Origin: Bacillus mycoides | GTDB lineage: Bacteria > Bacillota > Bacilli > Bacillales > Bacillaceae_G | Direction: 5' to 3' | Length of the DNA: 64,000 bases | Assembly (NCBI RefSeq): GCF_001757995.1 | Contig: NZ_LXLV01000070.1 | Location: 186,001-250,000 of the forward strand | Shown here: one piece after another, positions 63,980-64,000 of the stretch | Numbering within the stretch: the stretch's first letter is position 1 | How the letters are laid out: each line of letters begins with the position of its first letter | The notes under the pieces: generated by a model | Told to the model about the DNA's origin: nothing | The model's input: the letters and a program-made list of their open reading frames with translations, nothing else | The model's database searches: none | Position numbers and translations under genes: made by a program

Positions 63980-64000
63980 CTTATTAAAACTTCACAAGCT

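Noticed and set aside
63984-64000. Possible last codons of a minus-strand gene (Leu-Val-Lys-Phe-stop)
   Set aside because: The bidirectional terminator makes a convergent gene plausible, but five codons are too few to support one.

Overview
The window is about 64 kb of low-GC chromosome from a Bacillus cereus-group bacterium (B. cereus, anthracis, thuringiensis and relatives). Three things point there. The gene order matches the Bacillus clpP, crh-whiA-yvcK-rapZ, trxB, hprK-lgt-ppaX, uvrBA, ftsEX-ctpB-minJ, prfB-secA-hpf, comFA-comFC and tagO neighbourhoods. The proteins are spore-former homologues. Several copies of a roughly 150-bp repeat with TTTAT ends match what I know of bcr1, an element of this species group. 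No database could be searched, so identity is by recognition.

Layout. (1) 1-2.4 kb: partial glutaredoxin-like gene, rpoN (sigma-54), tRNA-Arg(CCG), a bcr1 copy and a DUF1093 secreted protein. (2) 2.6-6.4 kb: a second SpoVA-type operon (DUF1657, YhcN/YlaJ-like lipoprotein, SpoVAC, SpoVAD, SpoVAEb, DUF1657, DUF421+DUF1657 fusion), with the gene content of the heat-resistance operon spoVA2mob. (3) 6.6-23.7 kb: core housekeeping block: clpP with a CtsR box, crh/whiA/yvcK/rapZ/nudix, a PopT-type DUF368 carrier, trxB, a TPR protein, an acyltransferase, ppaX-lgt-hprK, and uvrBA with a LexA-like box. (4) 23.8-32.3 kb: accessory block: a MerR gene with an overlapping membrane-protein gene, an XRE regulator with four small membrane proteins behind a double-palindrome promoter, a YeiH-type transporter with a divergent LysR gene, a frameshifted MerR regulator beside a flavodoxin-type gene, and an ABC-F ATPase gene behind an attenuator. 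(5) 32.3-46.8 kb: YbjQ, an ABC exporter with a Fur-like box, minJ, ctpB, ftsEX, cccB, prfB with its programmed frameshift, secA, an inserted WYL regulator/VOC pair, hpf and a cold-shock gene. (6) 46.9-64 kb: comFC/comFA, a CwlO-like endopeptidase, HxlR, DegV and YigZ proteins, an LCP ligase, mnaA, ugd, tagO, a polysaccharide deacetylase, a LevR-type sigma-54 activator, a CHRD protein and a chromate transporter.

The genes join into a few themes. One is envelope building and remodelling: tagO, mnaA, the LCP ligase and PopT handle undecaprenyl-linked polymers, while FtsEX and the CwlO-like hydrolase are known partners in elongation, and both genes have WalR-like boxes here. A second is carbon control through Crh, HprK, PpaX and YvcK. 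Stress and hibernation functions (ClpP, UvrAB, HPF) and sporulation/germination (SpoVA2-type operon) make up the rest. RpoN at the left end is the sigma factor that the LevR-type activator at the right end should need.

The most noteworthy signals are regulatory: the attenuator plus operator in front of the ABC-F gene, the twin operators of the XRE/membrane-protein cassette, an intact MerR-type promoter in front of a frameshifted merR, and bcr1 copies that abut or form the stop codons of their neighbours. I found no CRISPR array, prophage, insertion sequence or rRNA operon.
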